From Halorubrum sp. 48-1-W (GTDB lineage Archaea; Halobacteriota; Halobacteria; Halobacteriales; Haloferacaceae): a DNA stretch of 64,000 bases. This document shows positions 9,349 to 17,177 of this stretch, piece after piece (position 1 is the stretch's first letter; each line of letters begins with the position of its first letter). Location: assembly GCF_003287355.1 (NCBI RefSeq), contig NZ_QMIM01000001.1:186001-250000 (forward strand), in the 5' to 3' direction. The notes beneath the pieces were generated by a model. That model was not told where the DNA came from. It ran no database searches and saw only the letters and a program-made list of their open reading frames with translations. The position numbers and the translations under genes were made by a program.

Positions 9349-9380
9349 GTCGTCCGCGACCCACGCCTCGACCGTCCTTT

Positions 9381-9620
9381 TCAGATCACGCCCGCCGTCG
9401 ACAGCAGGAAGAAGACGGCGACGACGACGATCCCGATCGTGACGAGCCGCCACGCGAGCTTCAGGACGAACTTCCCGAGCACTATCACGACTGCGATGGC
9501 CACCAGCGCGACGAGCAGCTGTCCCATCGGGCTGGCGAGGATCCCGGCCTGAAGCGGTAGCGACGTCGCGGTCACAGCGAGCGGAACAGTCATGTCCGGG
9601 AGCACGACGACCCTGGGCAT
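9381..9620 (-). CDS. Small two-helix membrane protein
   Basis: 79 residues from the ATG at 9620. Helix 1 (MGQLLVALVAIAVVIVLG) and helix 2 (LVTIGIVVVAVFFLLSTAG) are separated by a basic KFVLKLAWR turn. A TATA-like AAATATAT on this strand at ~9652-9660 is ~35 bp upstream of 9620, which favours this start; an internal ATG at 9593 would give 70 residues. No enzymatic motif and no recognised family. The gene lies tail-to-tail with cdc48. Confidence 0.7.
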   Translation of the reverse strand: MPRVVVLPDMTVPLAVTATSLPLQAGILASPMGQLLVALVAIAVVIVLGKFVLKLAWRLVTIGIVVVAVFFLLSTAGVI

Positions 9621-9660
9621 AAGCTTGGGGGCCGAGGTCCGGCGATCCGTCGATATATTT

Positions 9661-10043
9661 GATTTGTGATAAATATTGTGACGGACGTCTCCACCTCGTC
9701 GTCGGCTGGGCGACCACGAACGCGACCTCGTCCCGTTTCGGGAGAGACGTTCCCACCGATCGACCCCCCTTCTGTTCGAATGCGAACCTCTCCACGTACC
9801 CCGGTTTCTTCGGCTCCTGACCAGTTTCACTCCGGTCTGGCTATCCTTATGTGTCCGGACCCCGTGGCTTTCCGACGTACCCGATTTCGGGGTCAGACGA
9901 ACGGCACGGACGGTTACATAACGAATCGCACATATAGATGCCGATCGGGTCCACACATCCGAACGTACAAGGGCCCGCCTCGCCAGTACACCAACACTAC
10001 AGATGATCCATATCCCACGCCGACCGATCGAGGTGACCGTCGA
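9661..10043. other. Long leader/regulatory region upstream of nrdJ
   Basis: About 380 bp without a convincing gene. The nrdJ frame stays open through it, but the translation is rich in Arg, Pro, Thr and Ser and unlike haloarchaeal protein. Two loosely similar AT-rich motifs, CACATATAGATG (~9929-9940) and ACACTACAGATG (~10003-10014), recall NrdR boxes but fall well short of the consensus. Several weak TATA-like elements are present; I cannot choose between them. Confidence 0.4.
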
Positions 10044-13000
10044 ATGAGCAGCGACGGTGTCTCCGCGGACGAACTCGAACTGCCGATCAAACGAACCACG
10101 GGCGAGACGATGGAGGAGCGGCTCACGGCCAACGCCTACCACAACATCCTCCCCGCCCGCTACCTCCGGAAGGACGCGAACGGGGAGCCGGCGGAGAAAC
10201 AGGAGGAACTGTTCGACCGCGTCGCGCGCAACGTCGCGCTCGCGGAGGCGGTCTTCGAGGCGGAAAAGCGGGACGTCGAGATATCCGTGACGCCCGACCA
10301 GCTCAAGCCCGACCACCCGCGCCGGGACGAACTCGCCGAGGAGGTCTTCGGTGCGGGCGTCTCCGTCGACGACGAGGCGGAGACGGCGCTTTCGGCACAC
10401 AACGTCAACAAGTTCGCGTACGACACGATCGTCCCCGAGCTCCCGGCCGAGGTCCGCGACCACGTCGAGGAGACCGCGGCGACGTTCCGGGAGGGAATGG
10501 AGTCGCTCTCGTTCATGCCGAACTCGCCCACCCTGATGAACGCGGGCGACGAGCTCCAACAGCTCTCGGCGTGTTTCGTCGACTCCCCCGACGACGACAT
10601 CACGGACATCCATCAGACCGCCAAGGAGGCCGCGGAGGTCTTTCAGTGTCTGACCGCGGACGCGACCGTCCGCGTCGAAGGGAAGGGCCTCGTCTCGGTC
10701 GCGGACGTCGAACCCGGCGACGCGATCACCCAACGCGACGGCGACGGTCATCGATCCCGGACGGTCGAGGAGACCCACGCCTACGACGACGCCCCGACGA
10801 TGACGTTGCGGACCGAGGGCGGCCTCTCCGTGCGCGGGACGCCGAACCACCGGCTGCTCGTTGACGGCGAGTGGGCGCGACTCGACGAGGTCGAGGCCGG
10901 GAACGCGGTCTCGATCCGGCTCGGATGGCTCCCCGAAACGACCGAAGACGCGGTTGAACTGGAGACCGTCGAGGCGGGTCCCCGGTGGGCTTCCGGCCGG
11001 ACCGTCTCCAACGACGCCGTCGCGGAGCTACACGCGGCGGGCCTCAGTGACTACGCGATCGCCGAGCAGCTCGACTCCTCCCCGTCGACCGTCCAGCGCC
11101 GTCGCGCCGACGAGCTCGACCTCCCGGCGAACGGGCCCGGCGGTCGACCCGCGGGTCGAAGCTTCGAGGCGGATCGGCTCCACGAACTTCACGAGCGAGG
11201 ACACACCGACGCGGAGATCGCCGCGGAGCTCGGCGTCCACCAGACGACCGTTCGGAACGCCCGGGCGGCCGAATCGTTATCGGCAAACGGGCGGGCAGCG
11301 AAGTCCGTCACCCAACCCGAGACGCTCTCGACCGATCTGGCGGAGCTGCTCGGTCTCTGGATCGGCGACGGTTCGATCCACGAGGACGGGATCCGGTTCC
11401 ACGTCGCCCGCGAGGAGACGCTCGAACGCGTCGACCGGCTCTCGCGTGACCTCTTCGATACCGGCGCGGACTGGACGTGGAGCGACGGTTGTTATGAAGC
11501 CGTCATCCACAGCCACGAGATCAAGCGGTTCTGGCTCCGCAACTTCGGCGACGCCAAGCCCTCCTCGGCGGAGGCCACGGTTCCCGAGGCGGTCCGCGAA
11601 GCCGACCGCGACCGCGTGTACGCGTTCGTTCGCGGACTCTTCTCGGCCGACGGGACGCTCTCGAAGGACCGCTATCCTCGGCTCTACAGCGCCTCCGAGG
11701 AGCTCATCGACGGCGTTCACCAGTTGCTCCTGGGCGTCGGGATCCCCGCCACGAAGTGGGAGTGGGAGAACGACGACCGCGACTACTACACCGTCGCGCC
11801 GACGGATGCGGCCGGGCTGACGCGGTACGCGGAGCACGTCGGGTTCATCGACGAACGCGGCGAGACGATGGTGGACGCGATCGCCGGGGCGGACCTCGAG
11901 GAAACGACCTGCGGCGACGTCGACGGGAGCGAGTGGACCCAGGAGGTCGTCGCGGTCGAGGAGTCCCCCCCGGCGACGGTCTACGACGTCACGGTCGCGA
12001 AGGACCACGAGTACGTCGCCAACGGCGTCGTCTCGCACAACAGCGGCGGCGGCATGGGGTACGCCTTCTGGCAACTCCGCCCCTACGGCGACGCGGTCGG
12101 CTCCACCGGCGGGATCGCCTCCGGGCCGATCACGTTCATGCGCACCTTCGACCAGATGTGTGAGACGATCGCACAGGGCGGCGCGCGCCGGGGGGCCCAG
12201 ATGGGCGTCATGCGCGTCTCGCACCCCGACGTCATCCAGTTCATCCACTCGAAGAACAAGGACGTCTCGCTGGCTCACTCCCTGCGGCTGAACGACCCCG
12301 ACGACTTCACGCACAACTCCTTCGCGGACGCCTTGGAGGAGGCCCGCGAACTCATCGACGACGAGGGGCGCGTCCCCGAACACCTCCGGAACGCGGTGGA
12401 GGGGCACCTCTCGAACTTCAACATCAGCGTCGGCGTCACCGACGACTTCATGGAGGCGCTGTACGCGGGCGAGGAGTTCACCTTCACCAACCCGCGCACG
12501 GGGGAGCCCCACGTCGCCACCCCGGAGACGAAGGAGATCTACGACATGTTCGGCCTCGGCGAGTACGTCGAGGTCGGCGAGGTCCTCTCGATCCCGGCAC
12601 AGGAGCTCTGGGACGACATGATCGAGGGCGCCCACGAGAACGGCGAACCGGGCGTCATCTATCTCGAGCGCGTGAACAAGGAACATTCGTTCGACGTAGA
12701 GGAAAATCCAAGCCATAGAATACTCGCAACAAATCCCTGCGGCGAGCAGCCGCTCGAGGAGTACGAGGCGTGTAACCTCGGACACATCAACCTCTCGACG
12801 CTGGCCTCGCTCGACGCGCCGGACTGGCGGGTCTGGAGCGCGGAACACGCCGACGAGTACGACTCCCACGAGGCGGCGGTCGACGCCTTCCTCGAGGAGG
12901 CGATCGACTTCGCGGAGTTCGACGAGCGGATCGCGTACGGCACCCGCTTTTTGGAGAACGTCGTCACGATGTCGGACTTCCCGGTCGAGAAGATCGAACA

Positions 13001-14624
13001 GAAGGTCCGCGACATGCGGAAGATCGGGCTCGGAATCATGGGGCTCGCCCAGCTGTACATCCAGCTCGGCGTCCGGTACGGCTCCGAGGAGGGCAACGAG
13101 ATCGCCCGACAGCTGATGACCCACATCAACCACGAGTCGAAGTCGACCTCCCACGAGCTCGCCGAGGAGCGTGGCGTCTTCAACGACTGGGCCGACTCGA
13201 AGTACGCGACCCCGACCGAGCACCGCGAGTGGTTCGAACACCACACCGGCCTCGACGCCGACGAGTGGGCGGACGGGTATCCGATCCGCAACCACAACAC
13301 GACGACCATCGCGCCGACGGGCACCACGTCGATGATCGGCAACACCACCGGCGGCTGTGAGCCCATCTACAACGTCGCGTTCTACAAGAACGTCTCCGAC
13401 GACGTCCAGGGCGACGAGATGCTCGTCGAGTTCGACGACTACTTCCTGCGGACGCTGGAGGCGAACGACGTCGACGTCGACGCCGTCAAACGCGAGGCCC
13501 AAGAACAGATGGCCGAAAACGAGTTCGACGGCGTCGAGGGGCTGGAGACCGTCCCGGACGCGATCGGCGAGCTGTTCGTCGTCACCGGCGACCTCTCGGG
13601 CATCGAACACGCCGCGGTCCAGTGTGCGTGTCAGGAGGGCGTCGATTCGGCCATCTCGAAGACGTGTAACTTCCCGAACGACGCCACCGCCGCCGACATG
13701 GAGGAGGTGTACCGCTACATCTACGACCACGGCGGGAAGGGCGTCACCGTCTACCGCGACGGCACCCGCTCGAAGCAGGTGCTCACGACGCGCGCGAAGA
13801 ACACGGAGTTCGCGGACGAGGCGGAGGCCGCGGAGACGATCGTCGAGCAGATCCGCGAGGTGTTCGGCGGCCTGGAGGCGTTCCTCGACAACGAGGACGT
13901 CCAGACGGCCGTCGACACGGAGATATCGGCGCTCCTCGAGTCCGCGGACCGTCCGCAGGTCGACTACACGGAGACCCGGCCCCGCCCGGACTCGCTGTCG
14001 GGCGTGACCCAGCGCGTCGAGACCGGCTACGGCAAGCTGTACGTCACCATCAACGAGGACGAGGACGGCCGGCCGTTCGAGCTGTTCGCGAACATCGGCC
14101 ACTCCGGCGGCTACACCAACTCCTTCACGGAGGCGCTCGCGAAGGTCATCTCGACCGCGCTGCGTTCGGGCGTCGACCCCGAGGAGATCGTCGACGAGCT
14201 ACAGGGCACCCGGAGCCCGAAGGTCGCCTGGGACAAGGGCGAGCAGATCCAGTCCATTCCGGACGCGATCGGCACCGCGCTCCGCCGCTACCTCGACGAC
14301 GAGATCGACAAGGGGATCCCCCAACAGCAGAGCCTCGACGACGTCGAGGGCGGCACGTCGAACAACGACGCGACGACGGATGCCCCTCCGAGCCAGACCG
14401 ACGGCGGCGCGGTCGACGCCGGTAGTTCGACCGAACCGCCGGTCGATGCCGGACCGTCGGCCGAATCACCGGTCGACGCCGGTCCTGGCGGAGACGACAG
14501 CGACGTCACACAGGACCTCATCGCGGCCGGCGAGTCCCCCGAGTGCCCCGAGTGCGGCGGGATGAACCTGTACTTCTCGGAGGGCTGTAAGACGTGCGAG
14601 TCGTGCGGCTGGTCGGAGTGTTAG
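10044..14624 (+). CDS. nrdJ: Adenosylcobalamin-dependent ribonucleotide reductase with intein
   Basis: 1526 codons: a ~1061-residue enzyme interrupted by a 465-residue intein. It reduces ribonucleotides to deoxyribonucleotides by a B12-generated thiyl radical. Visible parts are an N-terminal ATP-cone-like/helical lead, the substrate-site segment FMPNSPTLMNAG with downstream cysteine QQLSACF, GGGMGYAFWQLRP after the intein, the radical-site motif NPCGEQ, the phosphate loop TIAPTGTTSMIGNTTGG, a TSCPD-type domain (GYGKLYVTINED) and a C-terminal zinc-ribbon-like tail CPECGG...CKTCESCGWSEC. ATG 10044 was chosen because it begins the family-typical GETMEERLTANAYHN region. The stretch 12681-12734 has foreign codon use (see findings). 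Confidence 0.95.
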   Translation: MSSDGVSADELELPIKRTTGETMEERLTANAYHNILPARYLRKDANGEPAEKQEELFDRVARNVALAEAVFEAEKRDVEISVTPDQLKPDHPRRDELAEEVFGAGVSVDDEAETALSAHNVNKFAYDTIVPELPAEVRDHVEETAATFREGMESLSFMPNSPTLMNAGDELQQLSACFVDSPDDDITDIHQTAKEAAEVFQCLTADATVRVEGKGLVSVADVEPGDAITQRDGDGHRSRTVEETHAYDDAPTMTLRTEGGLSVRGTPNHRLLVDGEWARLDEVEAGNAVSIRLGWLPETTEDAVELETVEAGPRWASGRTVSNDAVAELHAAGLSDYAIAEQLDSSPSTVQRRRADELDLPANGPGGRPAGRSFEADRLHELHERGHTDAEIAAELGVHQTTVRNARAAESLSANGRAAKSVTQPETLSTDLAELLGLWIGDGSIHEDGIRFHVAREETLERVDRLSRDLFDTGADWTWSDGCYEAVIHSHEIKRFWLRNFGDAKPSSAEATVPEAVREADRDRVYAFVRGLFSADGTLSKDRYPRLYSASEELIDGVHQLLLGVGIPATKWEWENDDRDYYTVAPTDAAGLTRYAEHVGFIDERGETMVDAIAGADLEETTCGDVDGSEWTQEVVAVEESPPATVYDVTVAKDHEYVANGVVSHNSGGGMGYAFWQLRPYGDAVGSTGGIASGPITFMRTFDQMCETIAQGGARRGAQMGVMRVSHPDVIQFIHSKNKDVSLAHSLRLNDPDDFTHNSFADALEEARELIDDEGRVPEHLRNAVEGHLSNFNISVGVTDDFMEALYAGEEFTFTNPRTGEPHVATPETKEIYDMFGLGEYVEVGEVLSIPAQELWDDMIEGAHENGEPGVIYLERVNKEHSFDVEENPSHRILATNPCGEQPLEEYEACNLGHINLSTLASLDAPDWRVWSAEHADEYDSHEAAVDAFLEEAIDFAEFDERIAYGTRFLENVVTMSDFPVEKIEQKVRDMRKIGLGIMGLAQLYIQLGVRYGSEEGNEIARQLMTHINHESKSTSHELAEERGVFNDWADSKYATPTEHREWFEHHTGLDADEWADGYPIRNHNTTTIAPTGTTSMIGNTTGGCEPIYNVAFYKNVSDDVQGDEMLVEFDDYFLRTLEANDVDVDAVKREAQEQMAENEFDGVEGLETVPDAIGELFVVTGDLSGIEHAAVQCACQEGVDSAISKTCNFPNDATAADMEEVYRYIYDHGGKGVTVYRDGTRSKQVLTTRAKNTEFADEAEAAETIVEQIREVFGGLEAFLDNEDVQTAVDTEISALLESADRPQVDYTETRPRPDSLSGVTQRVETGYGKLYVTINEDEDGRPFELFANIGHSGGYTNSFTEALAKVISTALRSGVDPEEIVDELQGTRSPKVAWDKGEQIQSIPDAIGTALRRYLDDEIDKGIPQQQSLDDVEGGTSNNDATTDAPPSQTDGGAVDAGSSTEPPVDAGPSAESPVDAGPGGDDSDVTQDLIAAGESPECPECGGMNLYFSEGCKTCESCGWSEC
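10647..12041 (+). mobile_element. Intein with LAGLIDADG homing endonuclease in nrdJ
   Basis: Codons 202-666. It begins with Cys (CLTADATVRV) directly after EVFQ and ends VVSHN before Ser-Gly-Gly-Gly, the canonical Cys1 / His-Asn / Ser+1 splicing residues. Block B is GTPNHR. Two LAGLIDADG helices, LAELLGLWIGDGS and AFVRGLFSADGT, define the homing endonuclease. Between the splicing and endonuclease domains are two helix-turn-helix segments (intein residues ~122-155 and ~173-207: LSDYAIAEQLDSSPSTVQRR and HTDAEIAAELGVHQTTVRN). GC and codon use match the host gene, so it is not a very recent arrival. All splicing residues are present and it should be active. Confidence 0.95.
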
Positions 14625-14886
14625 CGGCCTCGCGGTCGGACCGCTAGCAGTCCTTCGGTGCGGTTTTCTCTTCGTGTTCGGTTCCGAGAGCGACAGCGAC
14701 CGAGCGCCGGGGGAGCCTCGGCCGTCGTCAGCTCGCCCGGGTATTCCAGAGCCCACTCCTGTCGACCGGTTCTCGCCTGCGACGTGGACGTGGCTGGTCG
14801 GTGTCGACGGCCTCGGGGTCACGCCCGTGGCATTCGCCTTGCCGACCCGTGAAAATACGGCGTGTACGGAAACGGTTGCGGGCGCC
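14625..14886. other. Intergenic, no gene seen
   Basis: About 260 bp between the nrdJ stop and the tail of the leftward acidic/glycine-rich gene. GGTTTTCTCTTC just after nrdJ may be its termination region. I see no ORF with haloarchaeal composition and no RNA fold. Confidence 0.4.
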
Positions 14887-15360
14887 TCAGTCGTCCTCGA
14901 GCGCCTGCGCGATACGCTGGAGCTGGCGGGTCGCGTCGCGGACCTCGTCGCGGAGCTGGCGGACCTCTCGAACGAGCTCCTCGTTGCCGACGGACTCGCC
15001 GCTCTCCTCGCCGTGACCGCCGGGGCCGCCGCCCATGCCCGGCGGGCCGCCCGCGCCGCCGGGGCCGCCGCCCATCATGCCGGACATCATCTGCGCGAAG
15101 GGATTGCCGCCACCACCGCCGCCCATGCCCGGCGGGCCGCCCGCACCGCCCATCATCTCTTCGGGGTCGGGTCGGTCGCCCTCCTCGCGCTCCTGCTCGC
15201 GTCGCTCGCGGATCTCCTCGACCCGCTCCCGGAAGGACTTCTCCTCGTCGTCGGATCCGTTCTCGGTTTCCTCGGATCCGTTCTCGGTTTCCTCGGATCC
15301 GTTCTCGGCTTCCTCGGTTCCCGTCGAGTCGTCCGGCTCCGTCGTCTCGTCGTCGGTCAT
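14887..15360 (-). CDS. Acidic, Gly/Met-rich protein with coiled coil
   Basis: 157 residues in three parts. The N-terminus is a repeated EETENGS tract encoded by three 21-bp DNA repeats (~15248-15310). The middle is a charged helix SFRERVEEIRERREQE followed by a Gly/Met/Pro-rich segment with two GGPPGMGGG-type blocks. The C-terminus is a predicted coiled coil ELVREVRQLRDEVRDATRQL. No catalytic motif and no recognised family. The layout (disordered acid, glycine-rich, coiled coil) suggests an assembly or scaffold protein, but that is inference. Confidence 0.7.
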   Translation of the reverse strand: MTDDETTEPDDSTGTEEAENGSEETENGSEETENGSDDEEKSFRERVEEIRERREQEREEGDRPDPEEMMGGAGGPPGMGGGGGGNPFAQMMSGMMGGGPGGAGGPPGMGGGPGGHGEESGESVGNEELVREVRQLRDEVRDATRQLQRIAQALEDD

Positions 15361-15442
15361 ACGCCCGGATTCGGTGGCCCGTCCGAAAAGGGTTGTTGCT
15401 CCGGGCTCGACCGGGTGGATATAAGCGAGGCCCGGGCTCGGC

Positions 15443-15598
15443 TCACGCCCGGACGGGCATCCGGCAGTTCGGGCACTCGGTCGTCCCGGCGTCCCGCCCG
15501 ATCGCCGGCACGTGGTCACCGCAGTTCGGACACCGGACCCGGGTGCGCGCGTACTCGGTGCTCGACCGAACTCGGGACTCGTCGCCGTCGTCGCTCAT
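15443..15598 (-). CDS. 51-residue zinc-ribbon protein
   Basis: The protein begins MSDDGDESRVRS and has two CPNC knuckles (CPNCGDH and CPNCRMP) 16 residues apart, enough to bind one zinc. A strong TATA element CTATATATTG on this strand at ~15621-15630 places the transcription start at or next to the ATG, so the transcript is leaderless and the start is well supported. Haloarchaea encode many such short zinc-finger proteins, some acting as regulators. The specific role is unknown. Confidence 0.75.
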   Translation of the reverse strand: MSDDGDESRVRSSTEYARTRVRCPNCGDHVPAIGRDAGTTECPNCRMPVRA

Positions 15599-15620
15599 AT
15601 GTGACAGATATTCACTCACA

Positions 15621-15630
15621 CAATATATAG
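15621..15630 (-). promoter_or_regulatory. TATA element of the zinc-ribbon gene
   Basis: CTATATATTG on the minus strand is ~25 bp before the ATG at 15598. A second TATA-like block, ATATATAC, lies at ~15639-15646, making this the most AT-rich short region nearby. Confidence 0.6.
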
Positions 15631-15745
15631 CTTCAGTATATATTCCCTAAAACACCGAATACGCCGGGTTCGACGTGGATGTGAAGGGCGGGTGCGACCG
15701 GCCCCGCTCGGTCGCGACCGATATCGCTCGACCGTGACCGACCCC

Positions 15746-16720
15746 TCAGTCGTGTCCGGAGACCGGGACCGGCTCGTAGGGCCCCTCGAGCCACTCGAGA
15801 TCGGAGTCGGAGAGGTCGACGTCGAGCGCCTCCACCGCGTCCTCGAGGTGTTCGATGCTGGAGGTGCCGACGATCGGCGCGTCGACCGGGTCCTTGTGGA
15901 ACTGCCAGGCGAGCGCGATCTGTGCCATCTTCACGCCCTTCTCGTCGGCGAGCTCCTCGACGCGTTCGTTGACCGCGGGGCCGCCGCCCTCGCGGTAGGG
16001 GTGTTCGTACATGTGTTCCTCCGTCCGGCCACGAAGCGTCGCGTCGATCTCCTCGTCGGGTCGGGTGAGGTAGCCGCGGGCGAGCGGGCTCCAAGGTATC
16101 ACGCCGATCCCCTCCTTCTCACACAGCGGGAGCATCTCGCGTTCCTCCTCGCGGTAGACGAGGTTGTAGTGGTTCTGCATCGTGGCGAACCGGTCGAACC
16201 CGAGCCGGTCGCTCGCGTACAGCGCCTCGGCGAACTCGTGGGCCCACATCGAGGAGGCCCCGACGTAGCGGGTCTTCCCGCGGCGGACCGCGTCGTCGAG
16301 GGCGGCGAGCGTCCCCTCGATCGGCGTCTCCGGGTCGAGCCGGTGGATCTGATAGAGGTCGACGGTCTCCATCCCGAGTCGGTCGAGGCTGTGCTCCAGT
16401 TCCTGCTCTATCGCCTTCCGGGAGAGGCCGCCGGAGTTGGGGTTCGACTCGTCCATCTGGAAGTAGCCCTTCGTGGCGACGACGGCCTCCTCGCGGTGGC
16501 CCTCCAGCGCCTCCCCGAGGACCCGCTCCGACTCGCCGTTCGAGTACATGTTGGCGGTGTCGAAGAAGTTGATCCCGAGTTCGAGCGCGCGCTCGACGAG
16601 CGCCTTGCCCTCCTCCTCGCCGAGCACCCAATCGCGCCAGTTCGGGTCGCCGAAGCTCATACAGCCGAGACAGATCTTCGAGACGGTCATGCCCGTGTTC
16701 CCGAGCGTCGTGTACTCCAT
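15746..16720 (-). CDS. Aldo/keto reductase
   Basis: 324 residues, a TIM-barrel NAD(P)H oxidoreductase. The catalytic tetrad is visible: Asp and Tyr in NFFDTANMYSNGESE, Lys in VVATKG and His in YQIHRLD. The coenzyme segment IVGTSSIEHLEDAV is near the C-terminus. It resembles the YajO/Tas subgroup acting on small aldehydes. The start at 16720 (MEYTTLGNTG) fits the family; an upstream in-frame ATG at 16747 adds nine atypical residues. It is a single gene. Confidence 0.93.
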   Translation of the reverse strand: MEYTTLGNTGMTVSKICLGCMSFGDPNWRDWVLGEEEGKALVERALELGINFFDTANMYSNGESERVLGEALEGHREEAVVATKGYFQMDESNPNSGGLSRKAIEQELEHSLDRLGMETVDLYQIHRLDPETPIEGTLAALDDAVRRGKTRYVGASSMWAHEFAEALYASDRLGFDRFATMQNHYNLVYREEEREMLPLCEKEGIGVIPWSPLARGYLTRPDEEIDATLRGRTEEHMYEHPYREGGGPAVNERVEELADEKGVKMAQIALAWQFHKDPVDAPIVGTSSIEHLEDAVEALDVDLSDSDLEWLEGPYEPVPVSGHD

Positions 16721-16831
16721 GGGACGGCCGTGGGCGGCCGCGAGCAAAAGTCTTCGTGAGGGGTCGCCGTCGGCGTTCGTGGGGAGTCGCCGTCGGCGTT
16801 CGTGGATGCCCGTCCCGGCGCGTCCGCCGTG

Positions 16832-17029
16832 CTAGTCGTTCCGGAACGACGCGGTGTACACGAGGAACGCGCCGGTGAGAATGACGAACGCGAGAAACGT
16901 CACGAGCGCGAGCACGTTCGCGACGGGCGCGAGCGGGTCGAGGAAGGGCTGGCCGGTCGAATCGAGCACGAGGACGGCCAGAAGGGCGGCGATGAGTCCG
17001 AGAAGCCAGTTCGTGAGGATCTCGTCCAT
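16832..17029 (-). CDS. Small two-helix membrane protein
   Basis: 65 residues with two hydrophobic helices (LLGLIAALLAVLVLDS and NVLALVTFLAFVILTGAFLVY) and charged ends. It is divergent from the photolyase gene and could be regulated with it, though the sequence shows no shared operator. No family recognised and no catalytic residues. Confidence 0.65.
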   Translation of the reverse strand: MDEILTNWLLGLIAALLAVLVLDSTGQPFLDPLAPVANVLALVTFLAFVILTGAFLVYTASFRND

Positions 17030-17177
17030 ACCCGTCCCTCGTCGACACCGGATAAAAAGGCGGGTGGTCGGCTCCCGGGAGACGGCCGTTCGTCGCCCTC
17101 GAACCGTCGTCGTTGCCTCCCTCGGACTGTCGTCGCCTCCCCGCGAACCTTTGTCGCTCGCTCCCGTGCGATCGGTC

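Noticed and set aside
9925-10015. NrdR operator pair upstream of nrdJ
   Set aside because: The two motifs match the NrdR box poorly and are ~74 bp apart; too weak to annotate as sites.
9666-10043. In-frame upstream extension of nrdJ (126 codons)
   Set aside because: The translation is Arg/Pro/Thr/Ser-rich and not acidic like haloarchaeal proteins; the family-typical sequence begins at 10044.
11277-14102. 941-codon minus-strand frame opposite nrdJ
   Set aside because: Antisense shadow with Val/Arg/Leu/Gly bias; nrdJ is certain on the other strand.
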